Shown here in pieces: positions 1 to 22,400 of a stretch of 64,000 bases of DNA; within the stretch, counting starts at the first letter, position 1; each line of letters begins with the position of its first letter. This DNA comes from Leptasterias polaris (lineage: Eukaryota > Echinodermata > Asteroidea > Forcipulatida > Asteriidae), in NCBI GenBank assembly GCA_037783415.1, contig JAZGTN010000047.1, positions 930,001-994,000 of the forward strand, written 5' to 3'. Both the position numbers and the translations under genes were made by a program. The notes under the pieces are model-generated. The model was not told the origin of the DNA. It did no database searches and worked only from the letters and a program-made list of their open reading frames with translations.

Positions 1-380
1 CTGTTTCAAATTTGGACACCCTGTTTCAAATTTGGACACCCTGTTTCAAATTTGGACACCCTGTTTCAAATTTGGACACCCTGTTTCAAATTTGGACACC
101 CTGTTTCAAATTTGGACACCCTGTTTCAAATTTGGACACCCTGTTTCAAATTTGGACACCCTGTTTCAAATTTGGACACCCTGTTTCAAATTTGGACACC
201 CTATTTCAAATTTAGACACCCTGTTTCAAATTTGGACACCCTGTTTCAAATGTGGACACCCTGTTTCAAATTTGGAGACCCTGTTTCAAATTTGGAGACC
301 CTGTTTCAAATTTGGACACCCTGTTTCAAATTTGGACACCCTGTTTTAAATTTGGACACCCTGTTTCAAATTTGGACACC
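1..380. repeat. 20 bp minisatellite array, about 19 units
   Basis: The 20 bp unit CTGTTTCAAATTTGGACACC is repeated head to tail from the window edge to about 380, with a few substitutions (for example GGAGACC variants near 276-300). Because 20 is not a multiple of 3, all three frames stay open, giving repetitive false reading frames. The array lies inside the PRMT1 gene region, downstream of the 595-737 exon, and continues past the left edge. Two units of the same sequence occur inside a short dispersed element at 18504-18675, so the array probably grew inside a copy of that element. Confidence 0.95.
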
Positions 381-505
381 CCGTTTTATCTGTCATTTAC
401 ATGTAAATGTATTGCAAGTGAACAATTTGGACACCCATTTTTTTTTTTTTCAAGCAAATTTTGACACCGTTTTACCAAATCCTGGCTTAAACCTTGAGGC
501 CAGTA
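381..505. mobile_element. Right part of the dispersed element hosting the 20 bp array
   Basis: Sequence after the array (TTTATCTGTCATTTACATG, a gap, ATTTGGACACCC, then ACCAAATCCTGGCTTAAACC) matches 18560-18675 in the same order. This is the non-amplified right half of a MITE-like element. It codes for nothing recognisable. Confidence 0.65.
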
Positions 506-585
506 GAGGTTATAATTTGGTTTTCACTCATAGATTGTTCGGAGGTTCTCGAGAAGGCAGAGTCCGTCTTGTAAGAAACAAACTA

Positions 586-12375
<11,790 letters not shown>

Positions 12376-12435
12376 GCTGCATCTACTTATTGTACTAAAT
12401 TAAATTCATGCCATGCGGCTTGTGTATACGTCACA

Positions 12436-13846
12436 GAAACTAAAGGTCAAAGGTAGTGGACACCCACAAAATTAATTATGTTTCTTGTTAAAGATAAACC
12501 TTTAGAGCTTCATTTCTCTTTATTTTTATTTTCCTGTTTACAAATTTAATAAAGCCATTCTATTATAAATTACAATATATTTAAAGTGAACCTACTGCCC
12601 TTTTTATATAAAATCTCATTAATGACGTCTATGACTCATTCTTCAGCAAACGAGAAAGTAATTTTTTTCTTTTTCTTTTGTAAACATTTTTTTTTTCGGT
12701 CACGGTTTGTGGCGTACACATTTAACAGTGCACATATTTTTGCATGTCTTTCGTCGTATTCTTGTTGTGCGTCTCATTTACATAAACCGCAAAGTGGATT
12801 TTGGACACTCACCAAACGATCTGACTTTTAAAAATCGAATTCCTCAAGAAAATCATCTTTTTCTACAAGTTGCCCAACGATCACAAACGAGTAAGTAAGA
12901 ATACAAAATCTTTAATTATTTGATGATGTAACTGCTGTATTTGGATAAAAATCGGGCTGAAGATTTATAAGTAATTTGAGTGAAATTAAAGTGGGATTTG
13001 CACGGTCAATGTCGTTCACACACCCGTGTGACGATGAGGTAAGTGGTGGGGTGACAGACGTCGATTGACGGGGGGATGGAGTGAGCTTTACACGGTCGGA
13101 CGGGGGACCTGTCAGTGGTGGTGGTGAAAGATTGAATCATTTTAAATATTATAGGCTGAGCTGTTAAGATAATTGCCAATTTTTGAGTGACCATCCATGA
13201 CATATGGAGGTTGGATTGCAACCTTGTGGAAAGACTAAGAAAATGGACAAGTCAACAAAAAAAGGAGGGGAATTCAATTGTTTCAACTTTTAATAATAGT
13301 TATTTTAGGCCTATGAGTATGATATGAAGAAAAAATTATAATTGTAAAGAAATAATCATAATTTAAACATAAATATTTTATTTAGCACAGAAATTAGACA
13401 TTATAGTAAAACAATGATTTATAAAGCATTTGTCATATTATGACCCTTTTGGGGGGGGGGGTAGGGTGTTTGCCTTGGGTAGGGGGCGTGGATTGAGACA
13501 TATTTGTTTATATAGAATTGAAGTTGGCACTTGAATCATAGACATTTTGTACTAAGATGAGTCATTTTATATTAACTTAATAACTCAGTTATAAATGCTG
13601 GTCGTACATATAGGCCTTGTTCCCATTTAAAATAGTTACCCCTTTGTCATGTTGAATGTCTGTGTGTCAACTATTATTTTAAATTTGAGTGAAATCTAAA
13701 ATGAAAAAGCTTCATCGTTAATTTCCTCATTCTACCATTATCAGACAATTCACTTTAACATAAACCACAAATTTAAAAAAAAAAAAATTTGATAGTACTT
13801 CCTAATGTTATGTGCTGAAAGTATTTAAAGCATGTACCACACACCT
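12436..13846. other. Intergenic, no gene seen
   Basis: Upstream of PRMT1. AT-rich with T and G homopolymers (about 12685-12700; G run at 13450-13461). Only short, composition-driven reading frames. It could contain a first non-coding exon of a neighbour, but nothing supports one. Confidence 0.5.
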
Positions 13847-14075
13847 TCCTAAATAAAGCCCGGTACATTCTTTCTGAGAATGTGAATGCGAAGCACATTT
13901 TGACGTCACATGGCTGTTTTTGCTGCAAATATTTCGCAGGAGTTGAGCACGAGTCAACCCAAGTCAACTCAATTTTTCCTAAATAAAGCCCGGTACATTC
14001 TTTCTGAGAATGTGAATGCGAAGCAAATTTTGACGTCACAGGGCTGTTTTTGCTGCAAATATTTCGCAGGAGTTT
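13847..14075. repeat. Direct duplication, 130 bp offset
   Basis: A block of about 95 bp beginning TTCCTAAATAAAGCCCGGTA at 13847 recurs at 13977 with three or four differences, each copy ending ATATTTCGCAGGAGTT. Both contain the palindromic half-site TGACGTCA. Two copies only. Confidence 0.9.
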
Positions 14076-14079
14076 GTCA

Positions 14080-15785
14080 ATATTTGTATTGCTTTCGATT
14101 TGCGGGAAGTATGAACTGGGCTTAAATGATTACTACCCTCAGTTTATGTAAGCAGGTCTTGCTACATGTAGCAATGTAAGTAATTTATCTTGTATCTCCA
14201 TGCTTTGGAAGATGAATCTCTTACACCTTTTGATGTATGTGCCCCCATCCCCAATTGAAATCTGGACTTTGGAACTTGTAAATCACACAAATATTGTTAC
14301 ATTTTATAAGATTACTGTACATTTTCTTCTTTCAACACGTACAATGTTTTGTTTTACATCCACAAAATAGATCTTATAAAAAATCTTAAATGACATACGA
14401 GAGCACTGAAAAGGGGCGTGTTGAAGGAAGATGCAGAGGAAACTACAGTTTTAATTGGCCAGAAGTGCCCCTAGACAAAATGGTGTACAGTACCCCTTGT
14501 GTCCTCCTTAAATTCTTATTTGCTTCATCAGCTGCAAATCATTAATAATCAATGCCTTCATTGATAAATATCATGTTATTTTGATTAAAAGGTTATTTGT
14601 GCTGGGTAATTACTAAGCCTATAGATACAGACATCAGAGCTACATGTACATGTAACTCATATGCGTGCCAAGGAAAGAATGGAATGTACTGTAGTGTCAA
14701 GGGGCAGTCTAGACTTGTCAAAGTCTGTTGGTGGGACACAACTTTGGTGTTTTGTTCAGAACATGATTTAGAAGGGACTGTACGCATTCAAGTGATTGAC
14801 TTTTTCAGTTGATTACATTTTATGTTAACAAAAGTAACAACACTTTGTAAATCCTTCTAACAGTCATTGTGACTGAGACCATGAAGTCACTTGTCACAGA
14901 AAATCATTGAGATTAAATCATACTGCAAAGAAATCTTGAAATAAGATAAAAACCAATTTCCCTCCTGTCATCAGGAAATCTGTTAGTTTAAATGTCTGTT
15001 TCCTAAAACTCACCTCTCCATGTTATTTTCTATAAATGTGATCTTGATGGACTACTGCCTTTCAAACTGTAGGCCCTAATTGTTTCAGTTTTGTTTTGTT
15101 ATGTTATGTTGTATCTTTTGAATTAATAGATAAAACATGTTGGTTTGTCACACATCATCACTAACTACATGTACAGCGACCACAAACCTGTTTTTTAGAA
15201 CTTAAAAATAAATCAGGAGGTAATTTAAAAATCTGTTACAATGATAGGATGTTGGAAAGAGGAAATAACAGAGTACAGTCGGAGATTTTTTTCCGTGCCG
15301 AGTGTTATCATGAATGATAAATCAATTGAGATGCGATGAATCACAGTGAGCAAGTGTGTTTTCAGTCTCCATTTAAAAAATTCTTTCAGGTTTTGGAATT
15401 TGAAACATGTGACTTAAAGCTATCTGATGTATGTTTTAAAAATTCACATCGGACAAAAATACTTTTATTGGAGTAACTTGCTTCGCAGAAAACCTGTGTG
15501 AATTATCGGGAAACAACTTCAGGTATGTCACATAATTTGGTAGTATTTTTATTATATTGTATTTCGATTGAGGAACTTATTTTTCTGCACAAAAGCTTTT
15601 TAAATTAGCAAATCAATTAAATACAGATTGGATCAGCCAAGGACTGTTGTGTGTGAGCAGTTTTCCTTGCCATTGTTCACAGAATACCATGAAAATTGTG
15701 TAATTGTTTAATTAAGGCCAAGTTCGCATTGACGGCTTTTGCAGTGGTTATGGCTTGAGATTTTTTTCATTCATTCATTTGTTGT
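14080..15785. other. Intergenic, nothing recognised
   Basis: AT-rich sequence with several TACATGTA octamers. No exon-like frame, RNA gene or clear repeat was identified. Confidence 0.45.
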
Positions 15786-15800
15786 TAAAAATATCACATG

Positions 15801-16199
15801 ATTTTGGGTTGAACAAAGAAAAATTGACTAGAGCAGGATTTGAACCAACGACCTCCGGATTAACGTGCCGGCGCTCTACCAACTGAGCTATCTAGCCCTA
15901 TGTTGGGGGTCTCCCTATTTTGTCAATATCCTAGTTCGGAGGGGGGGGTGGGGTGCCAGTCAGAAGCCATTCAACCGTAAACTGAATGGCTTCTGACTGG
16001 CACCCCCCCCCCGAACAAGGAGATTGACAGAATACGGAGACCGCCAACATAGGGCTAGATAGCTCAGTTGGTAGAGCGCCGGCACGTTAATCCGGAGGTC
16101 GTTGGTTCAAATTCCGCTCTAGTCAATTTTTTCTTTGTTCAACACAAAATCATTTAAAACTTTACCTAGTCAGTTTCCCAGTTGTGGTTTAATATTTGA
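15801..16199 (+). mobile_element. Palindromic tRNA-derived SINE with 15 bp target duplication
   Basis: The left half (15801-15975) is the reverse complement of the right half. Each half carries a tRNA-like head: right-hand GCTAGATAGCTCAGTTGGTA as box A, then GGTTCAAATTCC as box B. The heads face outward from a central hairpin, AGAAGCCATTCA, a 7-base loop and the mirror arm. The right half alone continues into the SINE tail (GTCAATTTTTTCTTTGTTCA). TAAAAATATCACATG flanks the whole unit at 15786-15800 and 16200-16214. The tRNA-like part has mismatches in the T stem and C at position 33, so it is not a working tRNA. Confidence 0.85.
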
Positions 16200-16214
16200 T
16201 AAAAATATCACATG

Positions 16215-17024
16215 GCAGCCAAGGACTGAATTGCGGACATTTTGTACATCGAGTCAAAAAGATAAAACAATTTAAGCAAGTAAAACAGTAAAAACAACAA
16301 ATTGTGCACTGAACATACATCTGTACATGAAAAAATTAGTTGCAAAAATTCATCATAAAATTATTGAAATGAGCAGTACTCCCAATTTTATTAAGTTCGA
16401 AATAAATAACTACATGTATGTGGGCTGAGAAAATAAATAAATCAAAATCTAAATAAAAATAGAAGGTTTTATTTCGTACGACCCAACAACATGAACACGG
16501 AGTGAGAATGATTTTTTTTTTTTTTTACTATTTAAATCAGATTGAAGTCTTGGTGCGCTTTGTAACCTTTGCAAAATGCGCGTTTCAAATGTTACTATTA
16601 TTGTTGTCAATGAGCATGACGACGACCCTCGCCTGACGTACTATTCCTCGATGTAATTTTACTGCTCACATTTGTTTTGGTTATATATAAAGATTCTATT
16701 GCCTGAGGCGCCAAACGATGATTCACTCCTTGTCAATGTCCTACTCCTACTACTTCTTGATATCCTCGCTCAACTAGATGTTTATTAATTCAAGTAGAAT
16801 TCTATAAGGGAGGTGTGGCTCGTTGTTTGTAAGGCATTCACTTTCAAAATTTGGCGGAGGAATTCCTGCCATCTGTTCACAAAGGGAATGTTTTGACATG
16901 TGATTGTTTATGCAGTGTGCAATATGAGTTGATAAAAGGAAACGGATGTTTGCTCTTCATGCAGTGTGTTAAATTTATGATTGAGATGAAAAAATTACCG
17001 AGTTAATAATACTCTAGCTAGTAT
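16215..17024. other. Intergenic, nothing recognised
   Basis: AT-rich, with a T run at 16511-16525. No gene or repeat identified. Confidence 0.45.
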
Positions 17025-17398
17025 TTAAAGGCACTGAACACGTTTTGTAATTGTCAAAGACCAGTATTCTCACTTGGTGTATCCCAACATATGCATAAAA
17101 CAACAAACCTGTGAAAATTTGGGCTCAATTGGTCATCGAAGTTGCAAGAAAATGATGAAAGAAAAAACACCCTTGTTGTACAAATTAGTGTGCTTTCAGA
17201 TAGGAATAAAAGGCTTCTGGCCAGAAGTCTTTTATTATTTGAGTGAGAAATTACCTCTTTCTCAAAAACTACGTTACTTCAGAGGGAGTGGTTTCTCACA
17301 ATGTTTTATACTATCAACAGCTCTCCGTTGCTGGTTACCAAGTAAGTTTTTATGCTAATATATTTTGAGTAATGACCAAACGTGTTCAGTGCCTTTAA
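17025..17398. mobile_element. TTAA MITE, AGGCACTGAACACGTTT family
   Basis: TTAA at both ends. Left terminus AGGCACTGAACACGTTTTGT is mirrored by CAAACGTGTTCAGTGCCT at the right. An internal block resembles the shared MITE body (GCAAGAAAATGATGAAAG, TCTCACAATGTTTTATAC). Non-coding; the apparent 94-residue plus-strand frame is by chance. Confidence 0.85.
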
Positions 17399-17759
17399 AG
17401 AGGAAGGTATACATTGATCACTCTCAAAAATTAATGGCAATAAAACTCACTTGGTTAGTATAATTTATAAAGCATCTTGAGAATCATTTCACTTTGAAGT
17501 AATGTGGCTATGTAAAATGGTATCAGGTTTTATGTCCCACAATTTGTTCTGAGAAACGTTTCTGTCGGAAACGTTTCTCAGATTGTGTATGGATTATTTT
17601 TCCTGCGTGGACACATTGGCTCCGGATTTTGGGGCGATATCTCTCAAACGCGACCACCTTTTGAAGTGAAAATTTTACAGCTTAGTTTTATTGTATAATC
17701 TACATTAAAACAATCGAACGATTCCAAAAACCACAAGTTATACATGTACTTTGCCTTTA
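17395..17759. mobile_element. TTAA MITE of the GGCAAAGTATACCTT family, reverse orientation
   Basis: Begins at the TTTAAA that ends the preceding element. Contains, reversed, GACCACCTTTTGAAGTGAAA and the palindromic GAGAAACGTTTCTG motif of this family, and ends CATGTACTTTGCCTTTA. Shares its boundary with the 17025-17398 element. Confidence 0.75.
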
Positions 17760-18503
17760 CACAGGATTCTTCCAGGGAGTTTTCAAAACTGCGGGGCATT
17801 CTGGACCCAAATTTTAAAGGTTTAGCCCAAGCATGCCGAATTGAAACAAGGTCCTCAGAATGGTTTCTTCTTGGTGTTTATCTTTGGTTTTAAAAACCCT
17901 ACTTTTCAATATGGAGCATTCTGTATGGTTGATGTTTGTTTGTGAATTTGATCTGAAGTAAAAGAAAACACACAAAAACAGTTTTTATTCATATATATAT
18001 ATATGTAATTGTATTTTATTTTATTTTATTATAATATTATAATACAAAAAATAAGTTTGTGGCCTGACGTTTCGACCCTAGCAGAGTCTTTCTCGAAGGC
18101 TAAATGACAACACACAACACACATACAAGCAGACAAGTAATTGCAAAGCATTATTATTTGTCCTCAACCAATTCAGAAAATCGTTAATTCAGGAACCTTA
18201 CACAGTTCCAAGCCTCAACAATCTTGTTCAGGAAGTTGTCAGATATTATTGAAGGCTAAAATAACAGTTATTGGTAATTGAAACCAGCATACCATTCTTA
18301 TCATGGAGGTTTTACATGTAGTTGGTGTATTTGGTGTACCCCCCCCCCCCCCCCCCCCCTCCTGTTGTGTCTTCATATGTGTACTGGGAATCTTAGGAAT
18401 TCTGTACAACAGGAAAAGAGTGTGTTAAAGTATGGGAACATTTGGACAATGTGATTATGTCCACCACATATCAGGCCTTCAAAATAACCCACGGCATAGT
18501 GTT

Positions 18504-18675
18504 AGCCAGAGGGGTGTCTGGGTGTCTTTTGGACACCCTGTTTTAAATTTGGACACCCTGTTTCATCTGTCATTTACATGATATATGTATTGTAAGTGAA
18601 CAATTTGGACACCCAGTTTTTAAATTTCCAGCAGATTTGGACACCCTTTTACCAAATCCTGGCTAAAACCTTGAC
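18504..18675. mobile_element. MITE-like element with two 20 bp units
   Basis: Contains GGACACCCTGTTTTAAATTT and a second unit, then the TCATCTGTCATTTACATG body and ACCAAATCCTGGCTAAAACC end. GTTAGCCAG at the left and CTGGCTAAAAC at the right are near-mirror ends. This is the low-copy relative of the array at 1-380. A C run lies nearby at 18341-18359. Confidence 0.7.
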
Positions 18676-18720
18676 CCACGGTACCCTTGGCAAATTGGCC
18701 AAAGTGGAAGTTGGCCCTTG

Positions 18721-19145
18721 CGTGTCGTGGCCGAGCGGATAAGAGCACCGGACTCAAGCTCTGGTGTTTCTGTTCAGCAGAGTGTGGGTTCGAGTCCCGG
18801 TCGTGACACTTGTGTCCTTAAGCAAGACACTTAAAACCATTATTGCTTCATCCTTCGAATGGGACGTACATGTATGTAAAGCCGTTGGTCCCGTGTGCTG
18901 TGTAATGCATGTAAAAGAACCCAGTGCACTTATCGAAAAGAGAAGGGGTTCGCCCCGGTGTTCCTGGTTGGATTGGCTGCATATTGCGCCACAGCACCTT
19001 GTAAACCAGTGCTATGTAAAGGAATAGGTCTTACACTTCAAAACGTAGCTTCACACCTTGCAGGAAAATACTGACTGTTGAAGCGCCTTGAGTGTCACTG
19101 AGTGACGAATTTGAGCACTACAAGAAGCCACAATTATTATTATTA
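18721..19145 (+). mobile_element. tRNA-Leu(CAA)-derived SINE
   Basis: The head folds as a type II tRNA: GTCGTGGCCGAGCGGATAAG, anticodon loop CTCAAGC (anticodon CAA), a long variable arm, and box B GGGTTCGAGTCCC. The body follows (AAAAGAACCCAGTGCACTTA, GCGCCTTGAGTGTCACTGAG), and the tail is (ATT)n. Related copies on the minus strand lie at about 22800-23235 and 24310-25452. It serves as the uninterrupted reference for insertions in those copies. Confidence 0.85.
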
Positions 19146-19406
19146 TTACAAGAGGAACACTGCTGTGTCCCTTCAAGAACAAATTTCAAGGCCTGGAATA
19201 CATAATTGGAGCCATGGTCAGACCATTGAAGGAATTATATGTATGCAGTGGGGGGGGGGGGATTGTCGGCCAATCAATCATTTGTTTACGTATTCAGATG
19301 TCATTGTATCTTAAGTATTTCCCTTCTTTGATTTGATCCTGAATTCTTTAGATTACCTGACAGTACATGCAGGCATCTTGACTTGAGGTCATCTGAGGTC
19401 GTCGTC

Positions 19407-19490
19407 ATGGGATCTTCATATGATAAGGAGCCATGCTGTGGCATTTCTCTTCTCAAGTACATCCTCTTCATCTTCAACTTCTTCCTCCTG
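19407..19490 (+). CDS. Tetraspanin exon 1
   Basis: ATG GGA TCT start, 28 codons, donor GTATGT. Encodes the short cytoplasmic N-terminus with two cysteines and the first half of TM1 (KYILFIFNFFLL). Confidence 0.92.
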
Positions 19491-22400
19491 GTATGTCCTT
19501 CTTCCAAATTTTTCTGCCACCTTTAAAAAAAAAGTTAAACTATTTAATCAAATTACTGAAGTTAGTTTTAGTTTGTGGTGTGTCGTGGCCAAGCGGTCTA
19601 GTTCACCGGACCCAAGCTCTGGTGTTGTCAGCAGCAGAGTGTGGGTTCATATCCCGGTCATGACACTTGTGCCCCTTGAGCAAGGCACTGAACCATAATT
19701 GCTTGGTAAAAAGTTTGGAAGGTAGTGCATTCTGCTCTACCAGCCAGGCTCCTAGTGGATGAAACCCATGCCTGCATTCTCACGGACTGCGAAAGGGGTA
19801 ACCCTGTTTCAGCCCCAGGAGTACATGTAGGTGGCAACGTGCTCCTGGTGACAGTTGATTGGGTTGACAACCCAAACTAGTTAAGTGTAGCCCTCACCTT
19901 GAAGTGGCTGTCTGTAGCCTTGTGTTGTTAAGTATTATCTCATTAAAAAAAACAAAAAAACAAAACAAAAATAGACTTTTAACCTGATTGTTATTGTCGT
20001 AAAATGCAAAAATTATATACTTACATTTTTATGAGTATTTAGTGGAGGATAAGGCCTCAAAGTCCTCCCCAAAATTTGAGATTTTCTCCGATCATCATTA
20101 AACTATTGAGTGGAGAAACAATTTATCAACTGTGACAAGTCTAATTATTTTAGAATTTATGGAGATCTATTTTTCACATCATAAATTGCTGTACAATGTA
20201 AGTGGACATTTTTGAAATTCCATATTTCTAACTATAAAGTGAACAATCAAGTACATGTATTAGCCATATTTTTTACATGTTTATTTCCTTGACATAAATT
20301 GATTGATTGATTGATTTGGTTTATTGCTATCCATACAGTATACAAAAGAAATTGCCTTGGCAATTAGAGAAGGAAATGAATTTAATTTGCAGGATGTTGA
20401 TTTGTTTTCCTTTGTTTGTAATTTCTAGCTCGGTGGTGCGGGCGTGTGTGGCATAGGACTCTGGACTCTACTCAAGAAATGGGACTACGCCAGCCTGCTG
20501 TGCGATGACCTGTTCACAATATCAACTTACGTTCTAATCATCTCAGGCGGTGTGATCATAATCATAGCTGCATTGGGGTGCTTCGGCGCTCAACAAGAAC
20601 ACAAATGCTGCCTGCTTATTGTAAGTGAAGTCGGGGGACAAGACCCTGGGTTTTTATTACCGTATTTGGCTGTTGAGGCCACCATGGGTATCAGTTTTAG
20701 TTTATGTTGTGAGGGCTTACTCCTATCAAAACAAAACACCTTTAAAGGGTGTGTACAACATTGGTAAGATTGAAAATACCGATTAGGATAAATTCCAATG
20801 TTTGAAAAGAAGTTAAAACACATTTATAAGGGGTTTTTTCACTGTTTTCTCATGACTCCGATTTAGCTTAAACTTTCACAGGTTTGTTATTTCCTGTATA
20901 TGTTGGGTCACATCAAGTGTGGATACAGGTCTTTGGCAATTACCAATGTTGTACACACCCTTTAACCCTAACAATCCCTAACCCTACAAATTCAAACAGG
21001 GCAAAGTGTTTAATTTTGTTAGGTTAAGTACAGTGAAGTTAGGATTGGGTGTTTGATTCTGTGGGATTGTGTATCCTTGCTGACAAGTAATGGTGTTGGA
21101 ATTTGATTGAGTGGGTATGGTGGATGTGTGAAATGTACATGTCTGGCATTGCTCTTTTCTCCATGGTCTAATGAGATAGTTGTTGGATTATGTTATGTTG
21201 GGTACTGTGTGATTTCACTGATCAAATTTTGCACATGCCAAGTGTACACACTCCAACAAAATCAAACAAATTGGAGTTTGTTAGGTTGTGTATCGTCCCC
21301 CTAAGATTGGGTACAGTTCCCATCTCATGGTAGTATAAGCTGTTGGAATGTGTTGGGTTAGGGATGGATTCTAGTAAAAACGCTTTGGGAGTTAGGGTTA
21401 AAGGGGATAAATAGAGACTTTAAAGGCAAAAGTATAGGCCTACCTTTGGTTTTTGGAACCATTCGATTGTTTTAATCCTATATCAATCTAGATGTAGTAC
21501 AATAAAACTAACCTGTACAAATTTCATTTCAAAAGGTGGTCGCGTTTTTGAGATTATTTTGCTGAAAATCCGAAGCGAATATGTCCACGTAGGAAGAACA
21601 ACCCCTAATAAGAATACACAATATGAGAAACGTTTCTGACAGTAACATTTCTCAGATTCAATTTTTTGGGGGCATGAAAACTGATATCTTTTTAGATAAC
21701 CACATTACTTCTTAAAGTGAAAATTTTCTCAAAATGCTTTTGAAAGCTGCTGTACTGTACTTCTAACCAATAATTTTTTATTTTTTTTTCATTCATTTTA
21801 AGAATGATTATCATACATATACCTTCCCTTAAACCCTTTCAGACTTCTTTGATGCCAATTTTATTAGGTCTGTCACAAACAGAAGCGGAAGGAGTCTTGA
21901 TCTACTCACAGTATTGAAACTTTCTGAACTCCGTTGTTTTTTCCTCCCTGCAGTATTTTACGTTTCTGCTCTTCCTGTGTTTAGGCGAGTTGGTTGTTGG
22001 AATTTACGTTTACATCTACCGGGAATCGGTAAGTATTATAATTATTGTATATTTCTGGTACTGAAACCAAGTTTATTTGCCTGCGTTACGGCTGTATAGC
22101 AGGCAAAATTTGTCTGATCGGTTATCAAAAGCATTCCGAAAGGTTGGTATGCGAGGAACAAAAGTAGATTTTTGGGAATTTTTTTTTTTGGAAGAATGTG
22201 GAGGAAGCGTATCATTCTAGCTTGCGACTTCGGTTCAGTTTTGAACACATTGGAATGTATTTGAAAAACGATCAGAAAAATGTTGTTAGTATCAAAAACC
22301 AAACCTTAAAGAGGTACAATTTGCTGATAGCCACAAGGTTTTCCAGAGTTTTTTGCTCATTGAGTTTTATCTCTGGTTTTTAATCCTGTCGGACATTTAA

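Noticed and set aside
15830..16125. Two tRNA genes
   Set aside because: Box A and B are present but the T stem is mismatched and position 33 is C; they are SINE heads with a shared non-tRNA body.
18721..18810. Functional tRNA-Leu(CAA)
   Set aside because: The head resembles it closely, but it is fused to a SINE body with an (ATT)n tail and repeated at other loci.
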